Of a stretch of DNA of 64,000 bases, positions 53,711-62,403 are shown in pieces. The stretch is from Jeotgalibaca porci (GTDB lineage: Bacteria; Bacillota; Bacilli; Lactobacillales; Aerococcaceae): positions 1,716,501 through 1,780,500 of the forward strand of contig NZ_CP049889.1 of the NCBI RefSeq assembly GCF_011299095.1. Direction: 5' to 3'. The notes below the pieces were generated by a model, which saw only the letters and a list, made by a program, of their open reading frames with translations, did not search any database and had not been told where the DNA came from. The translations under genes were made by a program, and so were the position numbers. The stretch's first letter is position 1, and each line of letters begins with the position of its first letter.

Positions 53711-54595
53711 TTACTTTTCTGTTATTGAGGCGTATTCCTGTTCCAAACGAGATTTTTCAGTTGAAATCTTTGCCAGTAAATCAGTGACATTGTTTTCCAA
53801 CTGCTTTAATTGTACCAAGCTTTTTTCCACGACTGCTTTTGTAGACCACTCCGAGAAAAGGTCTTTAAAGAACTTCGTAATAGCTGGGCCCGCTTGCGTC
53901 AGAGTTTGATATTCACTCTCATAAATATACTTTAAATCGTGAAGTTCACGTTCGAGATTCTGCGTTTTTCTTTCCAAGTCTAATAACATTGCTTCGGCGA
54001 CATCTAATTCTTCCGGAGCGACATGGTTCAGCAGGTAGTCAATTTCGGTAATCTGATCCCAATTGGAAACAGTCTGAGAAGTATCCAGAGTCGCCATAAT
54101 ATCTGTGATAATTTCCAATAACTGGTAAGAAGCTTCCTCCGCTTCCAGTGTTTGGACATATTCATAGCGCAGACGAATAATTTGCTGTTCGATCTCGGTT
54201 ACGGTGTCTTCTAAAGCGATATTACGACGAATTAAGTCTTCTTTCACTTCACGTATGCGATGCTTTTTCTCTTCGATTTCATATTCCAGAGCAATGACGC
54301 TTCGATGTGCTTCTATTTTTAACGCGTATGCCTTATCGAATGTCAGTTTCGCACTAATAATATCATTTTCTTCAAAGGCAACGTGACGCTGATAAGATCC
54401 TAACAACTTTAAAATGGTGTTAGAAAGAGATTCACGTTGCAATTTTTCCAAATTGGCATTTTTCTTGGACATGCGCTTAATCGCATTCTCTAACTTTTCT
54501 TGCTGTTCACGTAACGTTTCCTCAGCAGCATAATGCTTGCGCGTGAGGGAGCCGAGCTGAAGTAATAAGACTTCATATTCCATACCTACATCCAT
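53711..54595 (-). CDS. Long coiled-coil protein of unknown function
   Basis: A 294-residue protein, almost entirely helical and charged, with heptad-like stretches at about 20-60, 95-150 and 205-290. It has no membrane segment, signal or nucleotide motif. I recognise no family. ATG 54595 (MDVGMEYEV) has 9-base spacing from GGGGAG; the in-frame ATG at 54616 is less well placed. It sits between flavodoxin and GNAT genes and may be a cytoskeletal or scaffold-like factor, which is only a shape-based guess. Confidence 0.65.
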   Translation of the reverse strand: MDVGMEYEVLLLQLGSLTRKHYAAEETLREQQEKLENAIKRMSKKNANLEKLQRESLSNTILKLLGSYQRHVAFEENDIISAKLTFDKAYALKIEAHRSVIALEYEIEEKKHRIREVKEDLIRRNIALEDTVTEIEQQIIRLRYEYVQTLEAEEASYQLLEIITDIMATLDTSQTVSNWDQITEIDYLLNHVAPEELDVAEAMLLDLERKTQNLERELHDLKYIYESEYQTLTQAGPAITKFFKDLFSEWSTKAVVEKSLVQLKQLENNVTDLLAKISTEKSRLEQEYASITEK

Positions 54596-54628
54596 AGATA
54601 ATCTCCCCAGTTCCAATTGTACTCCTCG

Positions 54629-55087
54629 TTATCCGACAGTTGAATCGTGCGTTTCAATCATACCTTTAACAAATGTACGTAAATTTTCAACGTCTTCTTC
54701 TTCCGCATCCAAATCTACTTTTACGCCTGTAGCACCTTTTTTAGCGCCTGTTTTTTCGAATTGTTGTTCGAAATCATCAACGGCGGTACAGAATTGTTCG
54801 TAGAAGGTATCGCCGGATCCGACAACGCCATATATTTTTCCAGTTAAATCAATTTCTTCCAACTCTTCATAAAAGTCGACAATTTCATCTGGTAAATCAC
54901 CATCTACACCATATGTATAGCTGGCAACGATACAATAATCATAATCTTCGTAATCAGCTGGGTCCGCTTGTACGCACTCGACGATGTCTACATCGACCCC
55001 ATGTTCCTCAAATATTTCAGCGGTAATATCCGCAATCTCTTCTGTATTTCCTGTTAGGCTCGCATAGACAATCAAAGCTTGCGTCAT
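54629..55087 (-). CDS. Flavodoxin
   Basis: A 152-residue acidic flavodoxin. The FMN phosphate loop is SLTGNTEEIAD at about 10-20, the isoalloxazine loops are SYTYGVDGDLP near 58 and VGSGDTFYEQF near 90. It shuttles electrons where iron is limiting. The frame extends to 55111, but ATG 55087 (MTQALIVYAS) follows AAGAAGG by 9 bases and gives the normal family start. Confidence 0.92.
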   Translation of the reverse strand: MTQALIVYASLTGNTEEIADITAEIFEEHGVDVDIVECVQADPADYEDYDYCIVASYTYGVDGDLPDEIVDFYEELEEIDLTGKIYGVVGSGDTFYEQFCTAVDDFEQQFEKTGAKKGATGVKVDLDAEEEDVENLRTFVKGMIETHDSTVG

Positions 55088-55195
55088 GGCAATCATCCTT
55101 CTTTCATTCATCTTTATTCAAAGTATAACAAATTTTTGAATAGGTTACATCATCCGTGAACGGTATAATAGTAGGAAAGATGGGAGGCGTTAAGA

Positions 55196-56149
55196 ATGAA
55201 AGAAGTTATCTGGGGAATGATTGGTTGCGGTGATGTAACCGAGAAGAAAACAGGTCCGGGATTATACAAAGCAGAGGGCAGTCAGCTGAAGGGGGTTTTC
55301 AACCGTACGACCAAACGTGCGGAAGATTGGGTGGAGCGCCACGGTCACGGACAAGTTTACGTAACGGTTGAAGAAATGCTGGCCGACAGTGCTATTACGG
55401 CTGTCTACATTGCGACACCGCCCGAGAGTCATTATAATTACGCCATCCAAGCGTTGAAAGCTGGTAAAGCTGTCTTGATTGAAAAACCGATGGCTATTCG
55501 GCATGAGGAATGCCTGGAGATTATTATGCTATCGGAAAAACTGAATGTTCCCGTATTTGTTAATTTTTATCGTCGCAGTTTGCCAAAAATACAATTCATT
55601 AAAACAAGTCTGGAAGAAGGATTAATTGGCAAGCCGTTGACTGTCGATATTCGCCATTTTAGAAAACCAGAAGCATCTGATTATGAACAGCCTTTGCCAT
55701 GGCGCTTACAACTCGAAGCAGGCGGTGGTAAAGCGTTAGATACCCAAGTGCATGTGCTAGATTACTTGAGTTATTTTTTCGGACACCTGACCCACCTGAG
55801 CGGTCAGGCTCTTAATAACGGCGGATTATATCCCGTTGAAGATACCACTGTGGCTACTTTGCAATTTGCAACGGGCATCATTGGCACCGCAACGTGGTGT
55901 TACGTAGCTGGCTATGAGTTGGATGAAGTCACTATTACCGGAACTTCCGGGAAAATGGTGTTTTCGGGAACGGGTATTACCGACGTTACTTTGAATGATA
56001 CAGTCCACGAAATGATGGATCCTGAGCATGTTGGTTTGGCTTTTATTCAAGCAGTAGTAGATGAATTAAATGGAAAAAGTAAAAGTCCAGCTGACGTGGT
56101 CGGGGCAGCGTTAGTGACGCATTGGTTCGAAAAACTCCTATCTAACTAA
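55196..56149 (+). CDS. Gfo/Idh/MocA-family oxidoreductase
   Basis: A 317-residue NAD(P)-dependent sugar or inositol dehydrogenase-like enzyme. The Rossmann loop is GMIGCGDVTEKK at 7-18, the catalytic Lys lies in LIEKPMAI near 97, and the C-terminal dimer sheet includes GGGKALDTQVHVLDYL near 177. Substrate unknown. It is divergent from the flavodoxin gene with a TATAAT-containing promoter region between them. Confidence 0.9.
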   Translation: MKEVIWGMIGCGDVTEKKTGPGLYKAEGSQLKGVFNRTTKRAEDWVERHGHGQVYVTVEEMLADSAITAVYIATPPESHYNYAIQALKAGKAVLIEKPMAIRHEECLEIIMLSEKLNVPVFVNFYRRSLPKIQFIKTSLEEGLIGKPLTVDIRHFRKPEASDYEQPLPWRLQLEAGGGKALDTQVHVLDYLSYFFGHLTHLSGQALNNGGLYPVEDTTVATLQFATGIIGTATWCYVAGYELDEVTITGTSGKMVFSGTGITDVTLNDTVHEMMDPEHVGLAFIQAVVDELNGKSKSPADVVGAALVTHWFEKLLSN

Positions 56150-56230
56150 AAGGGTTATCGTTTGAGTTTGCTTGTTGTTTCCTTTAACATTATTGTTGAA
56201 AGACGTCAGATATGAAAGGTGGGAAGTTCA

Positions 56231-56410
56231 ATGGAAAAGTGGAAAAAACTCCTATTGGCTGCGGTAGCGACACTTGCATTAACAGCTTGTAACGCGAGCA
56301 CTACTGAATCAGAGACTCCCTTAGATGATCCAGCTGTTGAAGATCCGATTGATGAATCGGGAATGGAAATGGATGGTATGGAAGATGACGCGACCGACAG
56401 TGAAGAATAA
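56231..56410 (+). CDS. Small acidic lipoprotein
   Basis: A 59-residue protein: basic start, hydrophobic core and lipobox LTAC at about 18-21, followed by a 38-residue acidic tail rich in Glu, Asp and Met with no fold evident. ATG 56231 follows AGGTGGG. The signal peptide resembles that of the next gene, and the 30-base gap suggests cotranscription. Function unknown; the acidic, Met-rich tail might bind cations. Confidence 0.75.
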   Translation: MEKWKKLLLAAVATLALTACNASTTESETPLDDPAVEDPIDESGMEMDGMEDDATDSEE

Positions 56411-56440
56411 AGCGAAACATAAGGAAGGGGACTATCTGTC

Positions 56441-57022
56441 ATGAAGAATTGGAAAGCGCTCAGTTTAATTGGTTTATCAGGTTTGGTATTAGCTGCGTGT
56501 GGAAATAACGCGGAAACGACGGATACAACTCCTGCGACAAATGATACGACTACAGAGACAAGTTCTGTAACAGAAGATACAGGTGTTGTGGATAATTCAA
56601 CAACTGCAACGGAAGATATTTTAAGTTTAGAAGAAGTTGTAGATATCTATATGGGAGAATATCCGAACGCACAGATTCAAAAGGTTGATTATGATAAAGA
56701 CTCTGGCGACTGGACCTATGAGATAACAGGTGTATCTGAAAATCGTGAGTATGAAGTTGAAATTAATGCTGTTTCAGGTGAGATCATTAAAGTAGATGAA
56801 GATGACGTTGATGATGATGCTTATCTGGCATTCGATACTATCATTACACCGGAAGAAGCAATCGAAATTGCTAAGACAGCTTTAGCAGAAGAAGCAGCCG
56901 TCTTAGAAGGTTGGGAATTGGATGTGGATGATAATCGTACGAAATACGATATCGAATTCGAAGGTAGCAACCGTGATGTAAAACTAGATGCTGAAACCGG
57001 AGAAGTTATTGAAATAGACTAA
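56441..57022 (+). CDS. Lipoprotein with two PepSY domains
   Basis: A 193-residue protein with lipobox LAAC at 17-20, then a Thr/Asp/Glu-rich linker to about 60 and two PepSY repeats at about 65-125 and 130-193, the second ending KLDAETGEVIEID. PepSY domains often inhibit or modulate secreted proteases and signalling proteins. It would be anchored on the outer face of the membrane. No protease or sensor gene is adjacent. Confidence 0.85.
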   Translation: MKNWKALSLIGLSGLVLAACGNNAETTDTTPATNDTTTETSSVTEDTGVVDNSTTATEDILSLEEVVDIYMGEYPNAQIQKVDYDKDSGDWTYEITGVSENREYEVEINAVSGEIIKVDEDDVDDDAYLAFDTIITPEEAIEIAKTALAEEAAVLEGWELDVDDNRTKYDIEFEGSNRDVKLDAETGEVIEID

Positions 57023-57033
57023 CAAGTTAATGA

Positions 57034-57280
57034 AGGAGAGTGGGAAAAAAGGCATTTAGATCCGAATCACTGGAGCGAATAAGCACAGGATGGGCGAAGA
57101 CCATCCGCGCATTATTTCAGTAGCACTGTGGGCTGAAGCCCAAGTGTATCATGTTTGTAAGCTGCTAAAGCAGCAACAACCATGACAAAGTGGCTATCGG
57201 ATCTGCCTTTTTGAGCACGTTTACGCCACAATTATTCGTTAATAAAAGAGGAGCCGGGATTATTCCCAGCTCCTCTTTTT
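57034..57280 (+). ncRNA. Candidate structured RNA or repeat element of about 245 bases
   Basis: A closing stem is formed by AAAAAGGC (57046-57053) and AGATCCGA (57058-57065) with TCGGATCT (57197-57204) and GCCTTTTT (57205-57212). Inside are GGATGG/CCATCC (57088-57106), CACT..GGGC/GCCC..AGTG (57124-57146) with a TGAA loop, and CATG-TTGT-GCTGC/GCAGC-ACAA-CATG (57150-57184). A GTGGGAA near 57040 is complementary to TTCCCAGC in the terminal hairpin at 57243-57280. I cannot assign a known RNA family. Confidence 0.6.
57243..57280. terminator. Bidirectional terminator at the end of the structured element
   Basis: AAAGAGGAGC/GCTCCTCTTT with inner GGGA/TCCC has A and T runs on its two sides. It also ends the convergent DUF924 gene. 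Confidence 0.88.
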
Positions 57281-57285
57281 CCTAT

Positions 57286-57828
57286 TTAAAAAGAATTATT
57301 CGGATCTTTCAAAAATTCTATTTCTTCTGGTGTGGAGTTACGGTTACGTGCCTCATTACGATGCGGATAGTAACCGAAACGCTCTATAATCGCTTGATGC
57401 TTCAATTCAAACTCATAAGATAAATCATCAGTGTGTTCCTTAAAGAGCGGAACAGCCAGCTTGTGAATAGCGCTAGATTCAGAATGCATGTAGGGCATCA
57501 ATAAGAAGCGTTTTTCGTCTAAAGAGAGCGCATCGAATTCGGGTAATTGTATGGCTTCTTGAGCGAGCACCAAGGCCATCGTATCTTGAGAAAATGCTTC
57601 AGCGGAATCGCGGAAAAGATTGCGAGAGAATTGATCAAGCACGATAATTTCTGCTAGACGGCCCTGAATAGATTCACGCCAATACCAACATTCAGCTCGA
57701 GAAACAGAGTGCCAGAGGTCATAAAATTCTGAACGAATTTTTTCATCAAAGGCAGTACTGTTTTCGAACCAATAGGGTGCGTGTTCAGGATGAAACCAAA
57801 AATCTAATACGGGTTGATATGTTTTCAT
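57286..57828 (-). CDS. DUF924-family protein
   Basis: A 180-residue helical protein of the DUF924 family, recognisable by the N-terminal VLDFWF, LDQFSRNLFR near 73, FLLMPYMHSES near 107 and the C-terminal GYYPHRNEARNR. The fold resembles tetratricopeptide-type helical repeats. No biochemical role is established. ATG 57828. Confidence 0.88.
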   Translation of the reverse strand: MKTYQPVLDFWFHPEHAPYWFENSTAFDEKIRSEFYDLWHSVSRAECWYWRESIQGRLAEIIVLDQFSRNLFRDSAEAFSQDTMALVLAQEAIQLPEFDALSLDEKRFLLMPYMHSESSAIHKLAVPLFKEHTDDLSYEFELKHQAIIERFGYYPHRNEARNRNSTPEEIEFLKDPNNSF

Positions 57829-57869
57829 TTGTCGTGCCTCCTTCGCGATTATTGTATCATATATTCAAG

Positions 57870-57899
57870 TTGGACGACTTTCTCGGACTGTGATATAAC
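57870..57899 (+). promoter_or_regulatory. Promoter of the opine dehydrogenase/cobalamin gene pair
   Basis: TTGGAC at 57870-57875, an 18-base spacer and TATAAC at 57894-57899 with an upstream TGA extended -10 element. No cobalamin riboswitch fits in the 55-base leader. Confidence 0.6.
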
Positions 57900-57954
57900 T
57901 TAATTAACAAATGATGATAGCGCTAACATCAAAGAGGAAAGGCAGGGTGAGGAA

Positions 57955-59022
57955 ATGAGAATCACAGTTATTGGTGCTGGTAATTCTGGCTTGGCTATGG
58001 CAGCCCATCTTTCGATTGAAGGACACGAGGTAACGCTGTGGAATCGCTCGAAAGAGAATATTCAAGACTTATTGGACAACCCAGTTATTCGCTGTTCAGG
58101 AGTTATTAACGGCGAGGCTTTTATTACATTAGTTACGGATAATTTGCGCATTGCCTTGGCTAATCCAGAAGTTATCTTTGTGACGACACCTGCATTTTCA
58201 CATGCGGACTTGGCAGCACAATTTGCGATTTACCTTACAAAACCAACTACAATCATACTAAATCCCGGACGAACTTTTGGCGCTTTGGAATTTCAATATA
58301 ATTTTCACAAAAAGAATCCCTTTGTTAATCCAATTATTGCCGAAACACAGACGATTCTCTATACGTGTCGTAAAATTAACCAAAATGAAGTGGAGATATA
58401 CGCATTGAAACAGGATGTTCTGGTATCTACTATTAGTGGTGATGATAACGAGGTATTAGTTCAAGCACTGCCAACAGGATTGCGGGACAAATTTATTCCC
58501 GCTGGTTCGATGATTGAAACATCGATTGGAAATGTCGGAATGATTATGCACTGTGCACCGATTTTACTCAATACGGGCTGGGTGGAAAGCGAAAATGATG
58601 ATTTTAATTACTATCGGACAGGCATCAGTAAAACGATTGCGCATTATATTGAAAAAATGGATAACGAACGGATTGCGGTCGCGAAGGCATTGGGACATCC
58701 GATTGAATCGGCGATGGAGTGGATGAAGCGCACGTATGATTTAGAAGGCGATACTTTATACGCGGTTATTCAAAATAACGCTGCTTACGCAACCATATCC
58801 GCGCCGCGTTCGCTTAATCATCGTTATATCACGGAGGATATTCCGACGGGGCTTGTGCCATTGGAAGCCGTTGGAAAGGAACTCGGGTTGGAAATGAAAG
58901 CCATCAGTTTGATTATTGACTTAGCATCAGCATTGATGGAAATAGATTTTCGTAAAGAAGGCCGTAATCTACACGAATTGATTGAAAAGAATGGCATTTC
59001 AGCAAAAATGATACTAAATTAA
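57955..59022 (+). CDS. NAD(P)-dependent octopine/nopaline dehydrogenase-family protein
   Basis: A 355-residue enzyme with an N-terminal Rossmann domain (ITVIGAGNSGLAMAAHL at 2-18) and a C-terminal helical octopine dehydrogenase domain; HCAPILLNTGW near 200 is in the region of the family's catalytic His. Opine dehydrogenases reductively join an amino acid and a keto acid, or run the reverse. It ends 12 bases before a cobalamin-binding gene, which is not a known opine partner. Substrate unknown. Confidence 0.82.
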   Translation: MRITVIGAGNSGLAMAAHLSIEGHEVTLWNRSKENIQDLLDNPVIRCSGVINGEAFITLVTDNLRIALANPEVIFVTTPAFSHADLAAQFAIYLTKPTTIILNPGRTFGALEFQYNFHKKNPFVNPIIAETQTILYTCRKINQNEVEIYALKQDVLVSTISGDDNEVLVQALPTGLRDKFIPAGSMIETSIGNVGMIMHCAPILLNTGWVESENDDFNYYRTGISKTIAHYIEKMDNERIAVAKALGHPIESAMEWMKRTYDLEGDTLYAVIQNNAAYATISAPRSLNHRYITEDIPTGLVPLEAVGKELGLEMKAISLIIDLASALMEIDFRKEGRNLHELIEKNGISAKMILN

Positions 59023-59034
59023 GGAGGTTGTTGC

Positions 59035-60942
59035 ATGTCAGTAAAAGATAATGAAATATTTGCCTATTTAAAGCCTTCACTCGATGCTCACACATTGGGC
59101 GTGAATGCAGCAGCTGAGCTGTTACGCAGTTGTGGCTACCAAGTTATAACGGGGGATGTTGCAATCGCGAATATACTAAATGATATTCGCTACCCAACGA
59201 ATCAAGAAAAATTAATTGCTTGGTTGCGTCAAAATAAAATTACCCATATCGGCTTAAGCTATCGTTTGGATGAAGCGGTCGCAGTGGATATGGTCGGTTA
59301 TGTTCTGTATGCTCTGAGGGAAAATCAAATGTTAGCAAGCCAGGGCGGACCAATTAATGGCGTATCATTTGCGGGGTTACCTAAAGCGTGTAAGCAGATT
59401 AATGAACAGTTCAACGACTTCGTTTTGACTTTTCAAGGGAGCGAGTCGCCCCAAGAAACGCTCAATAGATACGGTGTTCCTGAAGAGCGTATTCCGGAAG
59501 AGATGAAAGAAGGCAGTAAGTACGATGAAATACTGTTAAATTTTGGCGCTGAACTTATTCGTGAAAAAGCCTACTTAGATATGAAGCCAATTAGTCGGGC
59601 GTCTTATCCAGATAAAGGCACGAACAAGGACACTTTAATCAAACGGATAAATGCAACGATGACAGACAATTACGCACCACTTCTACGTGCCCATGTAGGA
59701 CCTTTCTCATCTGATGCGACACGTGAAGAGAATGTCCGAGAATTTCAAGATTGGTGTAAATACCTCTCAGATACCGGATATTTGGATATCGTCTCCATTG
59801 GAAGTTCGCAACTTTCGCAATCGAATTTTGGGGAGGATTGGGGAGATAAACCGAACGGTGGGGGCGTTCCGGTAAACACACCGGAAGAGTTTGAACAGAT
59901 TGCTGCAGCTGCAAGTCCGATGTTGGTACGGACTTATTCGGGGACGAAACGAATTCCAGAAATGGCACAGATCTATGAAGAGCATCTCAATACAGCTTGG
60001 CATGCACTTTCGCTTTGGTGGTTTAATAAGATGGATGGGCGAGGACCGTACGATGTATATACGAATCTCGTCGAACATGTAAAGACCATGAAGTACATTG
60101 CCAAAACGAATAAACCTTTCGAGCCAAACACACCGCATCACTTTGGATTCCGCGGTGCCGATGACACGACCTATGTTTTATCAGCCTACTTGGCTGCAAA
60201 ACTGGCGAAGAAAGTGGGTATTCAGACTTTTGTACTTCAAATAATGTTGAATACACCGCGTTATACGTGGGGGGTTCAAGATTTGGCAAAAGCACGCGCT
60301 GCTTTAAAATTAGTTCGCAGTTTGGAAGATGAGAACTTTCGCGTCATTTTACAACCACGGGCAGGCCTGGATTATTTTTCACCGGATTTGGATCAGGCAC
60401 GGGTTCAATTGGCTGCTGTTTCCGCTTTGATAGATGATATCGAACCGTTGAACGAGCAGAGTCCACCTGTACTACATGTTGTCAGTTATTCAGAAGCAGA
60501 TCATTTAGCTACACCGCCTGTCATCAACGAGAGTGTACAAATTACGCAAACAGCGATTCAAGAATACCGTCGCCAAAGACGCGCAGGATTAGTTCCGGAT
60601 ATGAGCAAAAATGAAGATGTATTAAGCAGAACTGAAATTTTGTTGAAGCGAGTGAATAAAATAGTGGCAGCCATCGAAGCCCATGTGACTGACCCGTATT
60701 CACCAGAAGGGTTTTATACAATTTTTGCAGCAGGATTTATGCCGACACCTTACATTTGGGCAGAAAAAGGAGAATTTGAGTACGCAACGAAATGGCGGAC
60801 AAAACCTTATCAGGGCGGTGTTTGGGCCGTGGATGAAAACGGAGAAATCCTGACTGCTGAACAAGTAGTTGAAGCAGCTATTCGTCACATTCCGGAAGTT
60901 GAATACCGCCTAAAACAACAGCGAAATGGCATGGAATTCTGA
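59035..60942 (+). CDS. Cobalamin-binding enzyme of unknown reaction, possible mutase
   Basis: A 635-residue protein. Residues 17-22 read DAHTLG, the DxHxxG base-off cobalamin motif, followed by SYRL at 75-78 and a GG pair at 104-105, the spacing expected of mutase or methyltransferase B12 domains. From about 190 to 560 the sequence has barrel-like alternation (PLLRAHVGP, YLDIVSIGSS, FVLQIMLNTPRYTWG, FRVILQPRAGLDYF). One reading is a fused glutamate-mutase-like S plus E arrangement; another is a new B12 enzyme class. AAGGAGG precedes ATG 59035. It is coupled with the opine dehydrogenase gene. Confidence 0.65.
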   Translation: MSVKDNEIFAYLKPSLDAHTLGVNAAAELLRSCGYQVITGDVAIANILNDIRYPTNQEKLIAWLRQNKITHIGLSYRLDEAVAVDMVGYVLYALRENQMLASQGGPINGVSFAGLPKACKQINEQFNDFVLTFQGSESPQETLNRYGVPEERIPEEMKEGSKYDEILLNFGAELIREKAYLDMKPISRASYPDKGTNKDTLIKRINATMTDNYAPLLRAHVGPFSSDATREENVREFQDWCKYLSDTGYLDIVSIGSSQLSQSNFGEDWGDKPNGGGVPVNTPEEFEQIAAAASPMLVRTYSGTKRIPEMAQIYEEHLNTAWHALSLWWFNKMDGRGPYDVYTNLVEHVKTMKYIAKTNKPFEPNTPHHFGFRGADDTTYVLSAYLAAKLAKKVGIQTFVLQIMLNTPRYTWGVQDLAKARAALKLVRSLEDENFRVILQPRAGLDYFSPDLDQARVQLAAVSALIDDIEPLNEQSPPVLHVVSYSEADHLATPPVINESVQITQTAIQEYRRQRRAGLVPDMSKNEDVLSRTEILLKRVNKIVAAIEAHVTDPYSPEGFYTIFAAGFMPTPYIWAEKGEFEYATKWRTKPYQGGVWAVDENGEILTAEQVVEAAIRHIPEVEYRLKQQRNGMEF

Positions 60943-61023
60943 AAAAAATAGAGTTAAATATATTTAAGTTGACTATTCGCTACTTTTTTCACAAGAATAA
61001 GAAATAGCGGTTGTTACTTTGAG

Positions 61024-61060
61024 GAAAGGGTTTGGGAGGGATATTTCCAACCCCTTTTTT
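61024..61060 (+). terminator. Terminator after the cobalamin gene
   Basis: AAAGGGTTTGGGA and TTTCCAACCCCTTT form a stem with G-T pairs, followed by a T run. Confidence 0.72.
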
Positions 61061-61176
61061 TACTATATGGAAACAATTTTTTTATATAGAAAGCGTATTT
61101 TTTTATTGCGGCGGCTTTTCATGGTATGATATTAACTATAAATCTTAAAACTAGAAAATTTGGAGGAAAAATACAT

Positions 61177-62289
61177 ATGCTAATCGGGATACCGACAGAA
61201 ATCAAAAACAACGAAAATCGCGTAGGACTGACACCAGGTGGAACTGAGCTACTTGTTAAACAAGGGAACAAAGTAATGGTGCAGGCAGGAGCTGGCGTTG
61301 GATCAGGATTTACTGACGAGCAATATGCTGAAGCTGGTGCAATACTTGAGCCATCCGCTGAAAAAGTATGGTCAGCAGAAATGGTCATTAAAGTAAAAGA
61401 ACCGCAAAAATCCGAATACAAATACTTCCGTAAAGACTTGATTTTGTTCACTTACTTACATCTTGCTAATGAACCAGAACTTACAACTGCGTTAGAAGAA
61501 TCAGGCGTTACAGCAATTGGTTACGAAACAATGGTAAGCGAGACAGGAACGTTACCATTATTAAACCCAATGTCTGTTATTGCTGGTCGTTTGTCTGTAC
61601 AAATTGCTTCCCACTTCCTAGAAAGCCATAATGGCGGAAAAGGAACACTAATTGGTGGGGTACCAGGCGTTCAAAACGGTAAAGTTGTCATCATCGGTGG
61701 TGGTGTAACAGGCCGTAACGCTCTACAAATCGCACTCGGAATGGGCGCACACTGTACAGTATTGGATGTTAAACCAGAAGTTCTGACAGAAATTGAAGAA
61801 ATTTATGGTACAGAAGTTGTGACACTGATGTCTAACTCACTAAACATTGAAGAAGCAATTAAAGATGCGGATATCGTAATTGGAGCTGTTCTGATTCCAG
61901 GACGTAAAGCACCGACATTAGTTTCAGAAAAAATGGTTTCACAAATGCAACCAGGTTCTGTGATTATTGATATCGCCGTTGACCAAGGTGGAATCTTCGC
62001 CACAGAAGATCGCACAACAACACATGATGATCCTATTTATACGAAATACGGTGTGCTACACTATGCAGTACCAAACATGCCAGGTGCGGTTGCACGTACA
62101 TCAACGATTGCCTTAACAAACGCAACGTTACCATACGCTGCACGCATTGCGAAACTTGGGTATATTGAAGCTGCCAAAGAAGATGATACCATCTTAACAG
62201 GCTTCAACGTGTTCAAAGGAAAAGTAACCAATCCTGACGTAGCTGAATCATTAGATAAAGAGTACGCAGAAGTTACATCATTATTCTAA
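61177..62289 (+). CDS. ald: Alanine dehydrogenase
   Basis: A 370-residue NAD-dependent enzyme that interconverts alanine and pyruvate plus ammonia. The N-terminus is MLIGIPTEIKNNENRVGLTP, the catalytic Lys lies in VIKVKEPQ near 74, the NAD loop is KVVIIGGGVTGRNAL near 170, and PNMPGAVARTST is near 300. ATG 61177 follows TTGGAGGA and gives standard length; an upstream in-frame start at 61126 overlaps the TATGAT promoter. It is monocistronic. Confidence 0.95.
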   Translation: MLIGIPTEIKNNENRVGLTPGGTELLVKQGNKVMVQAGAGVGSGFTDEQYAEAGAILEPSAEKVWSAEMVIKVKEPQKSEYKYFRKDLILFTYLHLANEPELTTALEESGVTAIGYETMVSETGTLPLLNPMSVIAGRLSVQIASHFLESHNGGKGTLIGGVPGVQNGKVVIIGGGVTGRNALQIALGMGAHCTVLDVKPEVLTEIEEIYGTEVVTLMSNSLNIEEAIKDADIVIGAVLIPGRKAPTLVSEKMVSQMQPGSVIIDIAVDQGGIFATEDRTTTHDDPIYTKYGVLHYAVPNMPGAVARTSTIALTNATLPYAARIAKLGYIEAAKEDDTILTGFNVFKGKVTNPDVAESLDKEYAEVTSLF

Positions 62290-62292
62290 AAT

Positions 62293-62335
62293 AAAAAAAG
62301 AACTGAGACGATTTTTTTCGTCTCAGTTCTTTTTG
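62293..62335 (+). terminator. Terminator after ald
   Basis: AAAGAACTGAGACGA and TCGTCTCAGTTCTTT form near-perfect 15-base arms, followed by T. Confidence 0.92.
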
Positions 62336-62353
62336 TTTTGGCAGTTTAGATAT

Positions 62354-62382
62354 GCACTCAAAAGTAGTATTGGCTTTGAGTG
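62354..62382. repeat. Single palindrome GCACTCAAA-N12-TTTGAGTGC
   Basis: Nine-base perfect arms with a 12-base interior. The outer arm shares ACTCAAA/TTTGAGT with the 51321 array and GCACTCA with the 24901 array. It lies between convergent genes just after the ald terminator. Confidence 0.7.
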
Positions 62383-62403
62383 CGGAGCCAATGACTCATC
62401 TAA

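Noticed and set aside
57190-57423. 77-codon frame starting with GTG
   Set aside because: It spans the closing stem of the structured element and the terminator and overlaps DUF924 on the other strand.
57900-57954. Cobalamin riboswitch before the B12 gene pair
   Set aside because: The leader is about 50 bases and lacks the B12-box; too short for the aptamer.
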